This document shows, in pieces, positions 17,324-26,373 of a stretch of 64,000 bases of DNA (positions are counted from its first letter, which is position 1; every line of letters starts with the position of its first letter). Source of the DNA: Hahellaceae bacterium. GTDB lineage: Bacteria; Pseudomonadota; Gammaproteobacteria; Pseudomonadales; Oleiphilaceae. A model generated the notes under the pieces. That model made no database searches, had not been told where the DNA came from, and saw nothing but the letters and a program-made list of their open reading frames with translations. Position numbers and translations under genes: made by a program. The DNA lies in contig JADJWY010000023.1 of assembly GCA_016716085.1 (NCBI GenBank), forward strand, positions 558,001 to 622,000, written 5' to 3'.

Positions 17324-17422
17324 CTACGCAGAGACAGAGGGCGCCCCGGCGGCCGTCGCGGCGCGGCCCAAGAGAATCCAAAGTCCCAGACTGATCGCTA
17401 TCCATTGTCGAAAACCGGACAT
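17324..17422 (-). CDS. Possible 32-aa hydrophobic peptide
   Basis: In the 247-bp gap between epmC and the next gene, the minus strand encodes MSGFRQWIAISLGLWILLGR followed by an Ala-rich end, like a signal peptide with almost nothing after it. No clear ribosome site. It may be a remnant of a secreted protein or chance. The rest of the gap shows a GC-rich patch (17340-17370) and no other gene. Confidence 0.25.
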   Translation of the reverse strand: MSGFRQWIAISLGLWILLGRAATAAGAPSVSA

Positions 17423-17531
17423 GCCGAAGACCATCTAATCTTAATCGTATCAGTATAGCCCTCCCATCTTGGTTGCCCTGGCAGAATGCATTACTCTTGC
17501 GTTTTAAATGCATTGATCACCCGGAGCATTG

Positions 17532-17858
17532 ATGAAGATTTCAGAACGAGAGGCCATCCTGCAAACCCTGTTTGACATCGCCCAGGAATTGGCACTGGCG
17601 TGCGAGATACCCTCGTTGACGATGCACGAAGCCTTCTCGGAAGAATGGCTGGAAGATTTGGGCGATTACGCCGAATCGGAACTGTTTGTGACAGATGGCG
17701 ATGGCAACACCGCTTTTTTCCGTCTCGATTGGGACAACGGCGTCTGGTTTCTCACTTCGGAGGACGGATCACAGCAATATGGGCGCCCCTCCTACCTGGA
17801 CTCACCGGGTATCGGGCACCAGTTCGGCGCCCTTTTATCCGCCCTGTTCGATCAGTGA
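17532..17858 (+). CDS. Hypothetical acidic protein
   Basis: 108 aa from the second of two adjacent ATGs (17529 or 17532), with CCCGGAG upstream. Strongly acidic, no membrane segment; repeated short motifs of the type DGDGNTAFFRLDWD and EDGSQQYGRPSYLD suggest a small beta-rich soluble domain. Not recognised. Confidence 0.65.
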   Translation: MKISEREAILQTLFDIAQELALACEIPSLTMHEAFSEEWLEDLGDYAESELFVTDGDGNTAFFRLDWDNGVWFLTSEDGSQQYGRPSYLDSPGIGHQFGALLSALFDQ

Positions 17859-17870
17859 TCGTAGGCTCGT

Positions 17871-18242
17871 CTACTCGACCCAGACCCAACAGGCTTTCGG
17901 CGGCTGGCTACCATTTTCAAACGTCAGACTGATCAGGACTTCACTGGGGCAGCCTGCATAGGTTGCCACGAACAAAAGCCGGGGGTTCCCTTTGTCCTTG
18001 AGCGAGCCCAAAAAAGACTTCGAGACCAGTTGCCCTAACTCGGCAGAGGCTTCTTTGTGAGCCTTCTCAAATCCTTGTCGGGAAATTTTCTGCGCCAGTG
18101 ACGGCGTGATTTGCGCCAGAAAAGCATCGTAATCGCCTTTCTGATGAGCCTCCAGAATGGCGTCTACAGCCGGCATCAGATTCGCGAGCGCCTCACTTTT
18201 GGCTGTTCCGAAGGATCCGAAATACTGAGCCACGGTTTCCAT
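17871..18242 (-). CDS. Hypothetical protein
   Basis: 123 aa. AGGAG lies 7 bases before ATG 18242, so I prefer it to ATG 18248. The N-terminal two thirds is helical (AVDAILEAHQKGDYDAFLAQI), resembling small DUF3887/SnoaL-like folds in spacing, with a C-terminal strand pair (LLFVATYAGC and VLISLTFENG). No signal peptide. Convergent with the gene at 17532 (12 bases apart). Function unknown. Confidence 0.65.
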   Translation of the reverse strand: METVAQYFGSFGTAKSEALANLMPAVDAILEAHQKGDYDAFLAQITPSLAQKISRQGFEKAHKEASAELGQLVSKSFLGSLKDKGNPRLLFVATYAGCPSEVLISLTFENGSQPPKACWVWVE

Positions 18243-18356
18243 ACACATTCTCCTCTCACGGATGGAGTGCGCTGAATCCGCCTTGATTCAGGCTCTCCTA
18301 AATTATGTTTATTCAATAGCTTGCAGGGCTATCTTAAACATTTTTAGAGAAATATA

Positions 18357-19550
18357 TCAGGGGGTCAGCGAAGAAAATGCCCGTAAAACCTGTTCAACAC
18401 TGAGATCCTGCAGGCAGCGATGGTCGTGGCACCCTGAGTCGGGGCGACGGCAACTGGCCGACCACAAAAGGGGGCGGTCAAATACCCGTGGCTGATCCCT
18501 ACATGGAACAGAAATGTTCAGCCAGAGACAGGGCATGTCAGACCAAAACCGACCATTTCCCACCAGCCTGACATCCGCTGGCCCGACCAGAACGCAGGTG
18601 GGTCGCCCCAACAGACGCCCCATATGCGCGACACCGGTATCCGGGCACACAATGGCCTGAGCGCACGCGAGCAAGTGCCAGAGCTGCGTGAGCGCCAGAT
18701 TGCCCGCATAGCGAACACCGGTAGATCCAATCTCGTCGAGTAAAGCCTGCTCACCAGGACCGCATGACCAAACAACGGAATACCCCCTGCCCCTCAGCAG
18801 CTCAGCCAGCGTCCGCCAGTGACGCGCTGGCCATCGTTTAAGCGCACGGCTGGCACCGACATGCAGCACAACAAACGGTGAGTCCGGCTTCTCAAACGGC
18901 GGGCAGGCTGGTGACGGCCACTCGCCAACTGCATAGGGATCGAACTCTCCACTACCCGCAAGGGCGGCCAGTAAGTCCGTTTGCGCGCAGGCCACTTCCG
19001 GATAGGGTATCGCCTCGTCCAGCGCCAGGGCATGAAAATGACCGGGAGGATCCCGATGGCCTACGATCCATCCCGCCCCGAGCGCCCGCGCAATCCAGGC
19101 GTAGCGATTATCCCCGGCAATCACCGCCAGATCAGGGGGGGCAAACCGACACAATGCACTCAACGTGGCGGGATGGCGAGGCGAAATCGCAACAGCGTCC
19201 ACCTGCCAGGGCCGTTCAGAAAACAGTGGCAGGACCGCAGGCGGGACGGCGATGTTAATCGCTGCGTATGGATAACGCTGCCGCAGCGCCTTCAATAAGC
19301 CACTGAGCATGATTACATCACCCAGGAGAAGATAGGCGATAACGAGAATACGTTGCGGCGATTCGGACCTGGAACGAGGTCTCCATCCACGCTTAAGCCC
19401 CTCCCAAATCACCAAAGGCCATAAGATCGCACGAAAACGGACGCGGGATGCGGCTTTTTCCGGCTGCAAAAGCACCTCCTCACAGACGTAACTAACAAAC
19501 CCACAATAACGGATGCCAAGTACCCCGGAAAGGCCTAGACTTAAATCCAT
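18357..19550 (-). CDS. Glycosyltransferase family 9 (heptosyltransferase-like)
   Basis: 397 aa. After a ~65-residue basic N-terminal extension the GT9 fold begins (RILVIAYLLLGDVIMLSGLLKALRQ); the C-terminal half has FVVLHVGASRALKRWPARHW and the ADP-heptose-binding CPDTGVAHMGRLLGRPTC block around 310-330. Members add heptose or related sugars to LPS core or surface glycans. The extreme C-terminus is Cys/Arg/His rich and unusual. It stands alone, without an LPS cluster. Divergent from the URC operon (26 bases apart). Confidence 0.82.
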   Translation of the reverse strand: MDLSLGLSGVLGIRYCGFVSYVCEEVLLQPEKAASRVRFRAILWPLVIWEGLKRGWRPRSRSESPQRILVIAYLLLGDVIMLSGLLKALRQRYPYAAINIAVPPAVLPLFSERPWQVDAVAISPRHPATLSALCRFAPPDLAVIAGDNRYAWIARALGAGWIVGHRDPPGHFHALALDEAIPYPEVACAQTDLLAALAGSGEFDPYAVGEWPSPACPPFEKPDSPFVVLHVGASRALKRWPARHWRTLAELLRGRGYSVVWSCGPGEQALLDEIGSTGVRYAGNLALTQLWHLLACAQAIVCPDTGVAHMGRLLGRPTCVLVGPADVRLVGNGRFWSDMPCLWLNISVPCRDQPRVFDRPLLWSASCRRPDSGCHDHRCLQDLSVEQVLRAFSSLTP

Positions 19551-19576
19551 CTCGCACCACAGAAGGACGGAGATTA

Positions 19577-20866
19577 ATGAGTCACGATAAGCCCGGCGAC
19601 GAACCTGGCGGGGTCAAAAAAACCTCCAGGCATATTCGTATTACCAGTCACCCCGGCCAACAGGGGCCCACCGGCACACCGTCTATTCACTGGGGAGCTG
19701 CTGACGCCGCAGCCCGTGGCCCCGTTGTCGGCACCACCACTAATCGCAGCCAGCGCAATGTCATCGGTAGCCACAGCGGCAGCTACGGCATCTATCGCGC
19801 GCTGGCAGTCGCAACGGGAAATCTGGTCAAGGGTCATCGCGCAGACCTCACCAACACCTCACCCGCAGAACCCATCGGTCCCTATCCACAATGGGGCGAC
19901 TCTGGAAAAATGGTTTCGATCGATCCCTGGGGCGCCAGTGTTGCCGACGTGTTCTCTGACCACATCGTACGCGGATATGACATTCGTCCCACTATTGCGG
20001 TAACAAAGGCGCATATCGATCTGCCGGAAATACATCATGCAATGACCTTCAATCGTCTGACGCCTGACAATCGGGTGTTGCTGGAGAATGGTTCCGCCGT
20101 GGTGACAAAAGTGGCGATTGAACCCGTGTGGTGGCTACCCGGCGTCGCCAACCGATTTGAAGTCAATGAATCGGAGTTACGTCGTGCGCTGTTTGAAGAA
20201 ACGGGCGGCATGTATCCGGAATTGGTCACGCGCAGCGACCTCGAAGTCTTCCTCCCTCCCATCGGCGGACAGACCCTGTATATCTTTGGTAATCCGCGCG
20301 ATTTAGCGAATCCTGCCATCCCACTCACCGCCCGTGTCCACGACGAATGCAATGGATCCGACGTTTTTGGCTCAGATATTTGCACCTGCCGTCCCTACCT
20401 CACCCACGCCATCGAAGAGTGTATACGCGGCGCGCAGTTTGGAGGCGTCGGCCTGATTGCCTACAGCCGTAAAGAAGGGCGAGCCTTAGGTGAAGTCACC
20501 AAATTCCTGGTCTACAACGCTCGCAAGCGGCAAGTCGGTGGCGACAGTGCCGACAAATATTTTTTACGTACGGAGTGCGTCGCGGGCGTACAGGATATGC
20601 GCTTTCAGGAGCTGATGCCCGATGTATTACACTGGCTCGGCATTACTAAAATCCATCGATTAGTCAGCATGAGCAACGACAAATACGATGCCATCACGGG
20701 CAGCGGTATCGAGGTCGGTGAGCGAGTCAAAATTCCTGATGAGCTGGTTCCCGCCGATGCCCAGGTCGAAATCAAAGCCAAGATCGCCGCAGGCTACTAC
20801 ACCGATGGCAACAGCATGGATGGCACCTCATTGGCTGCAACCAAAGGGCGTGACCTTGACAAATAA
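19577..20866 (+). CDS. URC1-type GTP cyclohydrolase II-like protein
   Basis: 429 aa, starting after AGGACGGAG. The C-terminal ~230 residues are GTP-cyclohydrolase-II-like: ARVHDECNGSDVFGSDICTC carries the zinc cysteines, followed by IAYSRKEGRALGEVTK and VSMSNDKYDAI. The long N-terminal extension and the two genes that follow (DUF1688 and uracil phosphoribosyltransferase) identify it as the URC1 protein of the uracil-catabolism pathway rather than a riboflavin RibA. First gene of a three-gene operon. Confidence 0.88.
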   Translation: MSHDKPGDEPGGVKKTSRHIRITSHPGQQGPTGTPSIHWGAADAAARGPVVGTTTNRSQRNVIGSHSGSYGIYRALAVATGNLVKGHRADLTNTSPAEPIGPYPQWGDSGKMVSIDPWGASVADVFSDHIVRGYDIRPTIAVTKAHIDLPEIHHAMTFNRLTPDNRVLLENGSAVVTKVAIEPVWWLPGVANRFEVNESELRRALFEETGGMYPELVTRSDLEVFLPPIGGQTLYIFGNPRDLANPAIPLTARVHDECNGSDVFGSDICTCRPYLTHAIEECIRGAQFGGVGLIAYSRKEGRALGEVTKFLVYNARKRQVGGDSADKYFLRTECVAGVQDMRFQELMPDVLHWLGITKIHRLVSMSNDKYDAITGSGIEVGERVKIPDELVPADAQVEIKAKIAAGYYTDGNSMDGTSLAATKGRDLDK

Positions 20867-22085
20867 TCACTCAGACATTGCACCGCTGCGATCCACCGCC
20901 ACGCTACGGGAGCGCTGTAACAATATACTGCATGCCGTTGACGCCGGTCATTCGCAGCATTTTACCCTTGACTGGAACCAGCTCGATGCGGTAGCCGGGA
21001 GAGTCGAACAGGTCACCCGAAGCCAGTACCCAGATCTGAAGATTCCTTATCACAGTCGCTGGCGCCATTTTGAAACAGGTGGGGTTAACCGCAAGGTCCG
21101 GCTTGATCAAGCGTTATCAGGCCTCGACCCATCAGCGCGAGCATGTGCGCACATTGATCTGACGCTCGTGAGTGTCCTGTTGGATGCCGGTGCGGGCGCT
21201 GACTGGCGCTACACTGAAGACGAAACCGGTCAAGTGCTGGTGCGCTCAGAAGGATTGGGCGTGGCGACCTTCCATGCCTTCATGCAGGGAGTCTTTTCGT
21301 CCAATGCGGCGGAACCCTGTCGGGTAGACGCCCAGGCGCTGATGCAGATGGACGAAGCACGGCTGTCAACGCTATTTCAGGTCAGCGAACGCAATCCGCT
21401 GATCGGGCTGGAGGGGCGCGCGCACCTGTTACGCCGCCTGGGACACACACTGCGGGACCATGCGGATGCTTTCGGAGCAGACGGGCGCCCTGGAGGACTC
21501 TTCGACCTGCTTACCCTGCAGGGGAAACGTCACCAACTGCCCGCACCCTCTGTTTTAGAAGCCCTACTCGATCATTTAAGCCCCATATGGCTAACCGGCA
21601 ATGAACTGTCAGGCATCCCCCTGGGAGACTGCTGGCCCCACCCACTGGCCGGTGGCACAGGGGTGACTGCGGGATGGGTTCCGTTTCATAAACTGAGCCA
21701 GTGGCTGACCTATTCCCTGCTGGAACCCTTTGAGTGGGCAGGTATCACACTCACTGAACTGGACGGATTGACGGGCTTGCCAGAGTACCGAAACGGTGGT
21801 CTATTTCTGGATGCCGGCGTCATCGTGCCGAAAGCTACTGACTTTACGTCGCGCCATTTCAGTGCAGGGGATGAAGCCATTATCGAATGGCGTGCACTGA
21901 CGGTGGCACTGATCGACGCGCTGGCACCGCGGGTGCGCCAGCGTTTGCAGCGAAGTGCCGCTCAAATGCCTTTGGCGTGCATACTGGAAGGCGGCACCTG
22001 GGCGGCAGGCCGGCAAATTGCCCGCAGTCTGCGTGCGGGTGGCGTCCCGCCCCTAAAAATCGAGAGTGATGGCACGGTTTTTTAA
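20856..22085 (+). CDS. URC4/DUF1688 family protein
   Basis: 409 aa. The frame is open further upstream, but TTG 20856 has AAAGGG seven bases before it and overlaps the end of the URC1 gene by 11 bases. DUF1688 features include IPYHSRWRHFETGG, a long all-helical middle, NPLIGLEGRAHLLRRLG, and VPFHKLSQWLTYSLLEPFEW near the C-terminus. In yeast URC4 is required for uracil degradation by the URC pathway; its chemical step is not established. Its overlap with URC1 and closeness to the UPRT gene supports the same role here. Confidence 0.88.
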   Translation: MTNNHSDIAPLRSTATLRERCNNILHAVDAGHSQHFTLDWNQLDAVAGRVEQVTRSQYPDLKIPYHSRWRHFETGGVNRKVRLDQALSGLDPSARACAHIDLTLVSVLLDAGAGADWRYTEDETGQVLVRSEGLGVATFHAFMQGVFSSNAAEPCRVDAQALMQMDEARLSTLFQVSERNPLIGLEGRAHLLRRLGHTLRDHADAFGADGRPGGLFDLLTLQGKRHQLPAPSVLEALLDHLSPIWLTGNELSGIPLGDCWPHPLAGGTGVTAGWVPFHKLSQWLTYSLLEPFEWAGITLTELDGLTGLPEYRNGGLFLDAGVIVPKATDFTSRHFSAGDEAIIEWRALTVALIDALAPRVRQRLQRSAAQMPLACILEGGTWAAGRQIARSLRAGGVPPLKIESDGTVF

Positions 22086-22127
22086 TGAGTCTTTAATCGT
22101 TTTTGCAAAGCCACAGGGGAAAACAGC

Positions 22128-22763
22128 ATGACAGACGCACAGGTCCACCTGATCGATCACCCGTTGATTCAACATAAACTCACCCTAATGCGTCAGAAAG
22201 AGCGCAGTACTAATAGTTTCCGACGCCTGCTGGGTGAGATCAGCATGCTCATGGCCTATGAAGTCACCCGTGATATGCCCACGCAATTGATGGAAATTGA
22301 AACCCCACTGGAAAAAATGCAAAGCCCGGTCATCGATGGCAAAAAAATTGTATTTGTCAGCATCCTGCGGGCGGGAGGGGGGTTTCTGGATGGGATGCTC
22401 AATGTGGTACCTGGCGCCCGCATCGGTCACATTGGCCTGTACCGCGACCCTAAAACCCTGGTTGCGGTGGAATACTATTTCAAGATGCCCCACAACATGC
22501 AGGATCGTGACGCCATTGTCCTCGACCCAATGCTCGCGACTGGCAATTCTGCGGTAGCCGCCGTCGATCGCCTGAAAGAAACCAATCCAAAATCCATTCG
22601 CTTTGTCTGTCTTCTGGCGGCCCCGGAAGGTCTCAAAAATCTGCGTGAAGCGCATCCCGATGTCGATATCTTCACGGCCGCGATTGACCGTGGCCTGAAT
22701 GACCACGGCTACATTCTACCGGGGTTGGGCGACGCGGGTGATCGTCTGTTTGGCACCAAATAA
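22128..22763 (+). CDS. upp: Uracil phosphoribosyltransferase
   Basis: 211 aa, full length. It converts uracil plus PRPP to UMP. Typical blocks: DHPLIQHKLTLMRQKERST, VSILRAGGGFLDGML, the PRPP loop VLDPMLATGNSAVAAVDRL, and TAAIDRGLNDHGYILPGLGD. It is 42 bases after DUF1688. In URC clusters UPRT is thought to make the nucleotide that enters degradation, so it may not be only a salvage gene here. Confidence 0.93.
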   Translation: MTDAQVHLIDHPLIQHKLTLMRQKERSTNSFRRLLGEISMLMAYEVTRDMPTQLMEIETPLEKMQSPVIDGKKIVFVSILRAGGGFLDGMLNVVPGARIGHIGLYRDPKTLVAVEYYFKMPHNMQDRDAIVLDPMLATGNSAVAAVDRLKETNPKSIRFVCLLAAPEGLKNLREAHPDVDIFTAAIDRGLNDHGYILPGLGDAGDRLFGTK

Positions 22764-22767
22764 CCCG

Positions 22768-22791
22768 ATTGTAGGTAATTCAACCTACAAT
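22768..22791 (+). terminator. Hairpin after the URC operon
   Basis: ATTGTAGGT (22768-22776) and ACCTACAAT (22783-22791) form a 9-bp perfect stem with a 6-base loop, five bases after the upp stop. No T tract follows, so termination may be partial. Confidence 0.45.
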
Positions 22792-22940
22792 AACGTATCC
22801 CCTATTCGAGTGAGTCGGCGGATAACCGGTGGAAGATCACACTTCAGGGGCTAGAAAATAGACCGGGGTGGGTTTTTATATACAATTGTGCACTTACACC
22901 GTTCTGACACGCTCATTGACATTACAGGCGCTCTCGCTCC

Positions 22941-23732
22941 ATGACACTCCCGCGACTCTATCTCTGGGACAAACGCACCCTTTATCTGGGTCCGGTCTAT
23001 CGCCCTGAGCCGGGGACGGTCGAGCTGTGCCATGCGGCAGCGACCCTGGTGGTTGCACTTGAGCGTCCGCTGACGCTTAGGCCTCAGAACGGTAAGCCTC
23101 TGCAATGCCGCAGCGCCCTCTTTCCTGCAGACACCCCGATCAGTTGCGACTATGATGGGGGTATCGTTGCCTGCTGTTTTTTAGATGTCTTTGGGTGCGA
23201 TCTTGCCCAACTCACCCCACTCATGGCGGCTTCGCATACCCTGGGCATTCAGACCGGGTTTAGCCGGGAAGACGAGGCCATCCAACTCTTTAAGCAGCTG
23301 GCGACCGCCGATATTGATGAGGCGATGGCCTACGACCGACTGGAGCGGCTCATCAATGGCGACATAACGTCGTGTACCTCTCACCCGGTGGACCCACGCA
23401 TTATTCAGGCTGTAGCCCTCATCAAGGCGACGGTGCATGAAAACCCTTCCATCGAATTTTTGGCCGAGTCAGTCGGTCTGTCCGTTCCACGGCTTTCGCA
23501 ATTATTCCGCCAGCAGACGGGCGTCGCTATCCGTCGTTACCGGCTTTGGCACAGGCTTTATGTGACTGCCCTGAACCGGGGTCTGGGCAGGGATCTCACC
23601 GAAGCCGCGCAAAGAGCCGGTTTTTCGGATTCCTCACATTGCACGCATACCTTCAAATCCATCCTGGGTTCGCATCCGGCAAAAATATTGGGACTGCCGG
23701 ACACCATTGAGATTATCATTGGCGCCAGTTGA
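22941..23732 (+). CDS. AraC-family regulator
   Basis: 263 aa. The C-terminal double helix-turn-helix is at about 155-255 (IEFLAESVGLSVPRLSQLFRQQTG and LTEAAQRAGFSDSSHCTHTFKSILG). The N-terminal domain is not a standard cupin but resembles that of the AraC protein at 30625, including a C/LCFLD block. The YeeE/YedE genes begin 10 bases later, so it may control them or share their transcript. Ligand unknown. Confidence 0.85.
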   Translation: MTLPRLYLWDKRTLYLGPVYRPEPGTVELCHAAATLVVALERPLTLRPQNGKPLQCRSALFPADTPISCDYDGGIVACCFLDVFGCDLAQLTPLMAASHTLGIQTGFSREDEAIQLFKQLATADIDEAMAYDRLERLINGDITSCTSHPVDPRIIQAVALIKATVHENPSIEFLAESVGLSVPRLSQLFRQQTGVAIRRYRLWHRLYVTALNRGLGRDLTEAAQRAGFSDSSHCTHTFKSILGSHPAKILGLPDTIEIIIGAS

Positions 23733-23742
23733 GGGTATTTGC

Positions 23743-24213
23743 ATGATTGATTCATTGTTTCCGAATGGCGTCCTGCCCTATCTGGCGGGCGGCATTTGCA
23801 TAGGACTGGCGGTCAGTCTGATTTTTATATTAACCGGTCAGGTTGCAGGCATGAGTTCGGTTTTCAGTAGTACGCTGTCCTGGCTGTCCCGTCGACGCTA
23901 TTTCCAGCAGCCAAGGCTGCGTGAATCCCGCCTTTGGCGACTGTATCTTGCAGGAGGGCTGATTCTTGGCACGGCCCTCTACTGGTTCGGCTTTGGACCC
24001 GCGATAAGTTGGCAAACCAGCGTTCCGCTCTGGCAACTGGCGGTGGGTGGTTTTATTGCAGGCTTTGGCGCGCGACTGGGTAACGGCTGCACGTCGGGAC
24101 ATGGTATTTGTGGGATGGCCTCGCTGCAGGGCTTATCAATCCTGTCTGTTTTGATTTTTCTCTCTGTGGCAATCGGCACAGCCCAGTTAATTGCCTATCT
24201 ACAAGGAATCTGA
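23743..24213 (+). CDS. YeeE/YedE-type transporter subunit A
   Basis: 156 aa from ATG 23743. Four to five hydrophobic segments and the DUF395 signature GARLGNGCTSGHGICGMASL, containing the conserved cysteines that relay thiosulfate sulfur in YeeE (TsuA). This is one half of the split form of the family. It probably imports a reduced sulfur compound together with its partner, which begins one base after the stop. Confidence 0.85.
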   Translation: MIDSLFPNGVLPYLAGGICIGLAVSLIFILTGQVAGMSSVFSSTLSWLSRRRYFQQPRLRESRLWRLYLAGGLILGTALYWFGFGPAISWQTSVPLWQLAVGGFIAGFGARLGNGCTSGHGICGMASLQGLSILSVLIFLSVAIGTAQLIAYLQGI

Positions 24214-24214
24214 C

Positions 24215-24634
24215 ATGCGCGTTGCGTCTCTGATCTCGATTTTGCTATGCGGCATGCTTTTCGGCGTTGGACTGGCCTGGTCAGGTATGATCAAACCTGA
24301 AGTCGTGCTCTCATTTCTCACCTTTGACGACCTGGGTTTGTTACTGGTGTTGGGGTCGGCCGTGATGACGACGTTCCTGACCTATCACCTGGCACCGCGG
24401 GTGTTGCGCAAGCCTCTGCTGGAAGCACAGTTTGGCAAACACATCACCGTCAACACTCGGGACACCGTGCTGGGCGCAGTGCTGTTTGGGATCGGCTGGG
24501 GCCTCAGTGGGGTTTGCCCTGGCCCTGCCATTGCCGGACTGGGCGCAGGCAATTGGCCCCTACTCGTGAGCCTGGCCGGACTAGGTGCAGGTGCCTGGTG
24601 TCATGGAATCTGGGCCTCCAGGCACCCCGCCTGA
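24215..24634 (+). CDS. YeeE/YedE-type transporter subunit B
   Basis: 139 aa from ATG 24215, directly after the subunit A stop (TGACATG). Membrane protein with the second DUF395 signature GIGWGLSGVCPGPAIAGLG. Its paired arrangement with subunit A matches the two-protein YeeE/YedE (PmpA/PmpB) systems. No rhodanese or TusA gene follows; the next gene is convergent. Confidence 0.85.
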   Translation: MRVASLISILLCGMLFGVGLAWSGMIKPEVVLSFLTFDDLGLLLVLGSAVMTTFLTYHLAPRVLRKPLLEAQFGKHITVNTRDTVLGAVLFGIGWGLSGVCPGPAIAGLGAGNWPLLVSLAGLGAGAWCHGIWASRHPA

Positions 24635-24652
24635 CGCTCACGTAAAGAAAAC

Positions 24653-26200
24653 TTACACCCCGCTGGCTGTTTCGCCGGATGCCGCCCCGATTTCAGCCTC
24701 ATCTGCCGTAAGTTCTGATGCAGGCTGAACACTGCGGTCCTCCAGACCATAATGATTCAACCCACGCACATGGATTTCACGGAAATATACATCCCAGTCG
24801 ATCAATGCAGCATCCACAGGAAACAGGGCACGATCGGTCGCGCCCATGCGCTCAGCCAGATCCATCAGGCGATCATTATTGAACACATAGTAAGGACTGG
24901 TGTACGTCGCATAAATTGACGTCAGACGCAGTGTGCTTTCTACCAGTTTCAGTGCCGGCGAACGATGATCGGTGCCACGAAGCATGAGGCGGTCAATGAG
25001 TGTCAAACCCCATTTAGCCAGTGTCACCGCCGCAACAAATACCGTTTTATTGACAGGTACAAACGTACGTTTCGGCTGCTTTTGGGTTAACTTTGGGTAT
25101 TTATGCCAGTTCTGTTTGACCTCACCGCAAATCGTTTTAATGTAGCGGTCCACACCCAGCGGATTACGGGAACCACTGCATGCCTGATAAATGCGCTGTC
25201 TGCAAGGTTCCATCAAGGCTTCCGCCGCACTAAGCAGTACGGCGTTGGCGACCAGATCAACGGGTATAATGTCAACCACACCCGCCTTTCTCGCCGGGAA
25301 ATATGACACTTTATCGCGTGCATAGGCCAACAGGATGGCATCAGTTACCTTCACGCTCTCAATCCACCCCGGCTTAGGTTCCTTCAAGCAGCTCTCAACC
25401 ACCGAGGGTCGCACGATCGTCAGGGTTTTACCTTGCATTTTACGCAGCAAAATCTGCTCACCGATCCATTTAGTGAACGTGTAAGTGTCGCCCCAACCAT
25501 AGCGATTAGCTTCCTTCAGGCCCAGCTCAGTTAACGCCTGGCTCCGCGCTTTTTCATCGTCACGGCAGCAGGACAGGACCACCGCCATTTCGCTTTCCAG
25601 CGCGGCGAGTAAGGCCTGGACCTCCACATATCCCCCCGGCTCAACCGGCATTTCCACTCGCGCCGGCGAGTAAACCGCCTCTCGAATGAGACCGTTGTTT
25701 TGGCCGTTGACATAGCACGTGGAGATCTGAATGACCGGGATGTCGCCGGCATCCACCGCAAAATCGGCAATGTGCGCCAGGCAGAGCGCATTGACCAGCA
25801 AGGCCTGATCCAGCGGCTCATGGAAATTAACGCTGGCAGCGGAATGGATAAACACATCGACCGACCCCGCCAGAATTTCATATTCGCGCTCCGTCAGACC
25901 GAAGCGCGGCTGAGTGATTTCCCCCGCGATACAATGGATTTTGTCGCGGCAAAACGCATGCAACCCGAAAGGGTCGTGTTCACGTAAATGCTCAAAAATA
26001 GAGGATCCCAGTACATCTCCGCGAAACCGCGCAGCCTCGTTGGGGTAAGCTTTATTTCCGCGAATCAGAAGATAAATACCTGCGACATCCGGTACTTCGC
26101 GCATGATTTTTTCCAGAATCACCTTGCCTAAAAAGCCGGTTGTTCCAGTAATCAGGATGCGCTTGCCAGAAAGCGCGTGTTTGACGGATGAATGTCGCAT
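24653..26200 (-). CDS. Fatty acyl-CoA reductase (alcohol-forming type)
   Basis: 515 aa from ATG 26200; a TTG at 26236 is also in frame. The N-terminal Rossmann domain has GTTGFLGKVILEKIM (NADPH-binding GxxGxxG), IHSAASVNFHEPLDQAL, and the catalytic YTFTK; the C-terminal part has the Sterile/FAR-like region ending in FREIHVRGLNHYGL. Size and order match the Marinobacter-type reductase that turns fatty acyl-CoA into fatty alcohol for wax esters. No wax-ester synthase lies in this window. The last ~20 residues are Ala/Glu rich. Confidence 0.87.
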   Translation of the reverse strand: MRHSSVKHALSGKRILITGTTGFLGKVILEKIMREVPDVAGIYLLIRGNKAYPNEAARFRGDVLGSSIFEHLREHDPFGLHAFCRDKIHCIAGEITQPRFGLTEREYEILAGSVDVFIHSAASVNFHEPLDQALLVNALCLAHIADFAVDAGDIPVIQISTCYVNGQNNGLIREAVYSPARVEMPVEPGGYVEVQALLAALESEMAVVLSCCRDDEKARSQALTELGLKEANRYGWGDTYTFTKWIGEQILLRKMQGKTLTIVRPSVVESCLKEPKPGWIESVKVTDAILLAYARDKVSYFPARKAGVVDIIPVDLVANAVLLSAAEALMEPCRQRIYQACSGSRNPLGVDRYIKTICGEVKQNWHKYPKLTQKQPKRTFVPVNKTVFVAAVTLAKWGLTLIDRLMLRGTDHRSPALKLVESTLRLTSIYATYTSPYYVFNNDRLMDLAERMGATDRALFPVDAALIDWDVYFREIHVRGLNHYGLEDRSVQPASELTADEAEIGAASGETASGV

Positions 26201-26373
26201 GTCTATACCCCAGAGCGGCCAAGAAGTCCTTTCCAAGCCATCACCTTACGGATATCGTGCGCACCAGACATGAACTAATTGATGATTCCCTTCGTATTGC
26301 CAAGTGAGTCTCAGGCAAAGCTGCTCCTGGCCTTTGCTATACTGTGTCTACTGTTCAGTTCAGGTGGTCGTTC

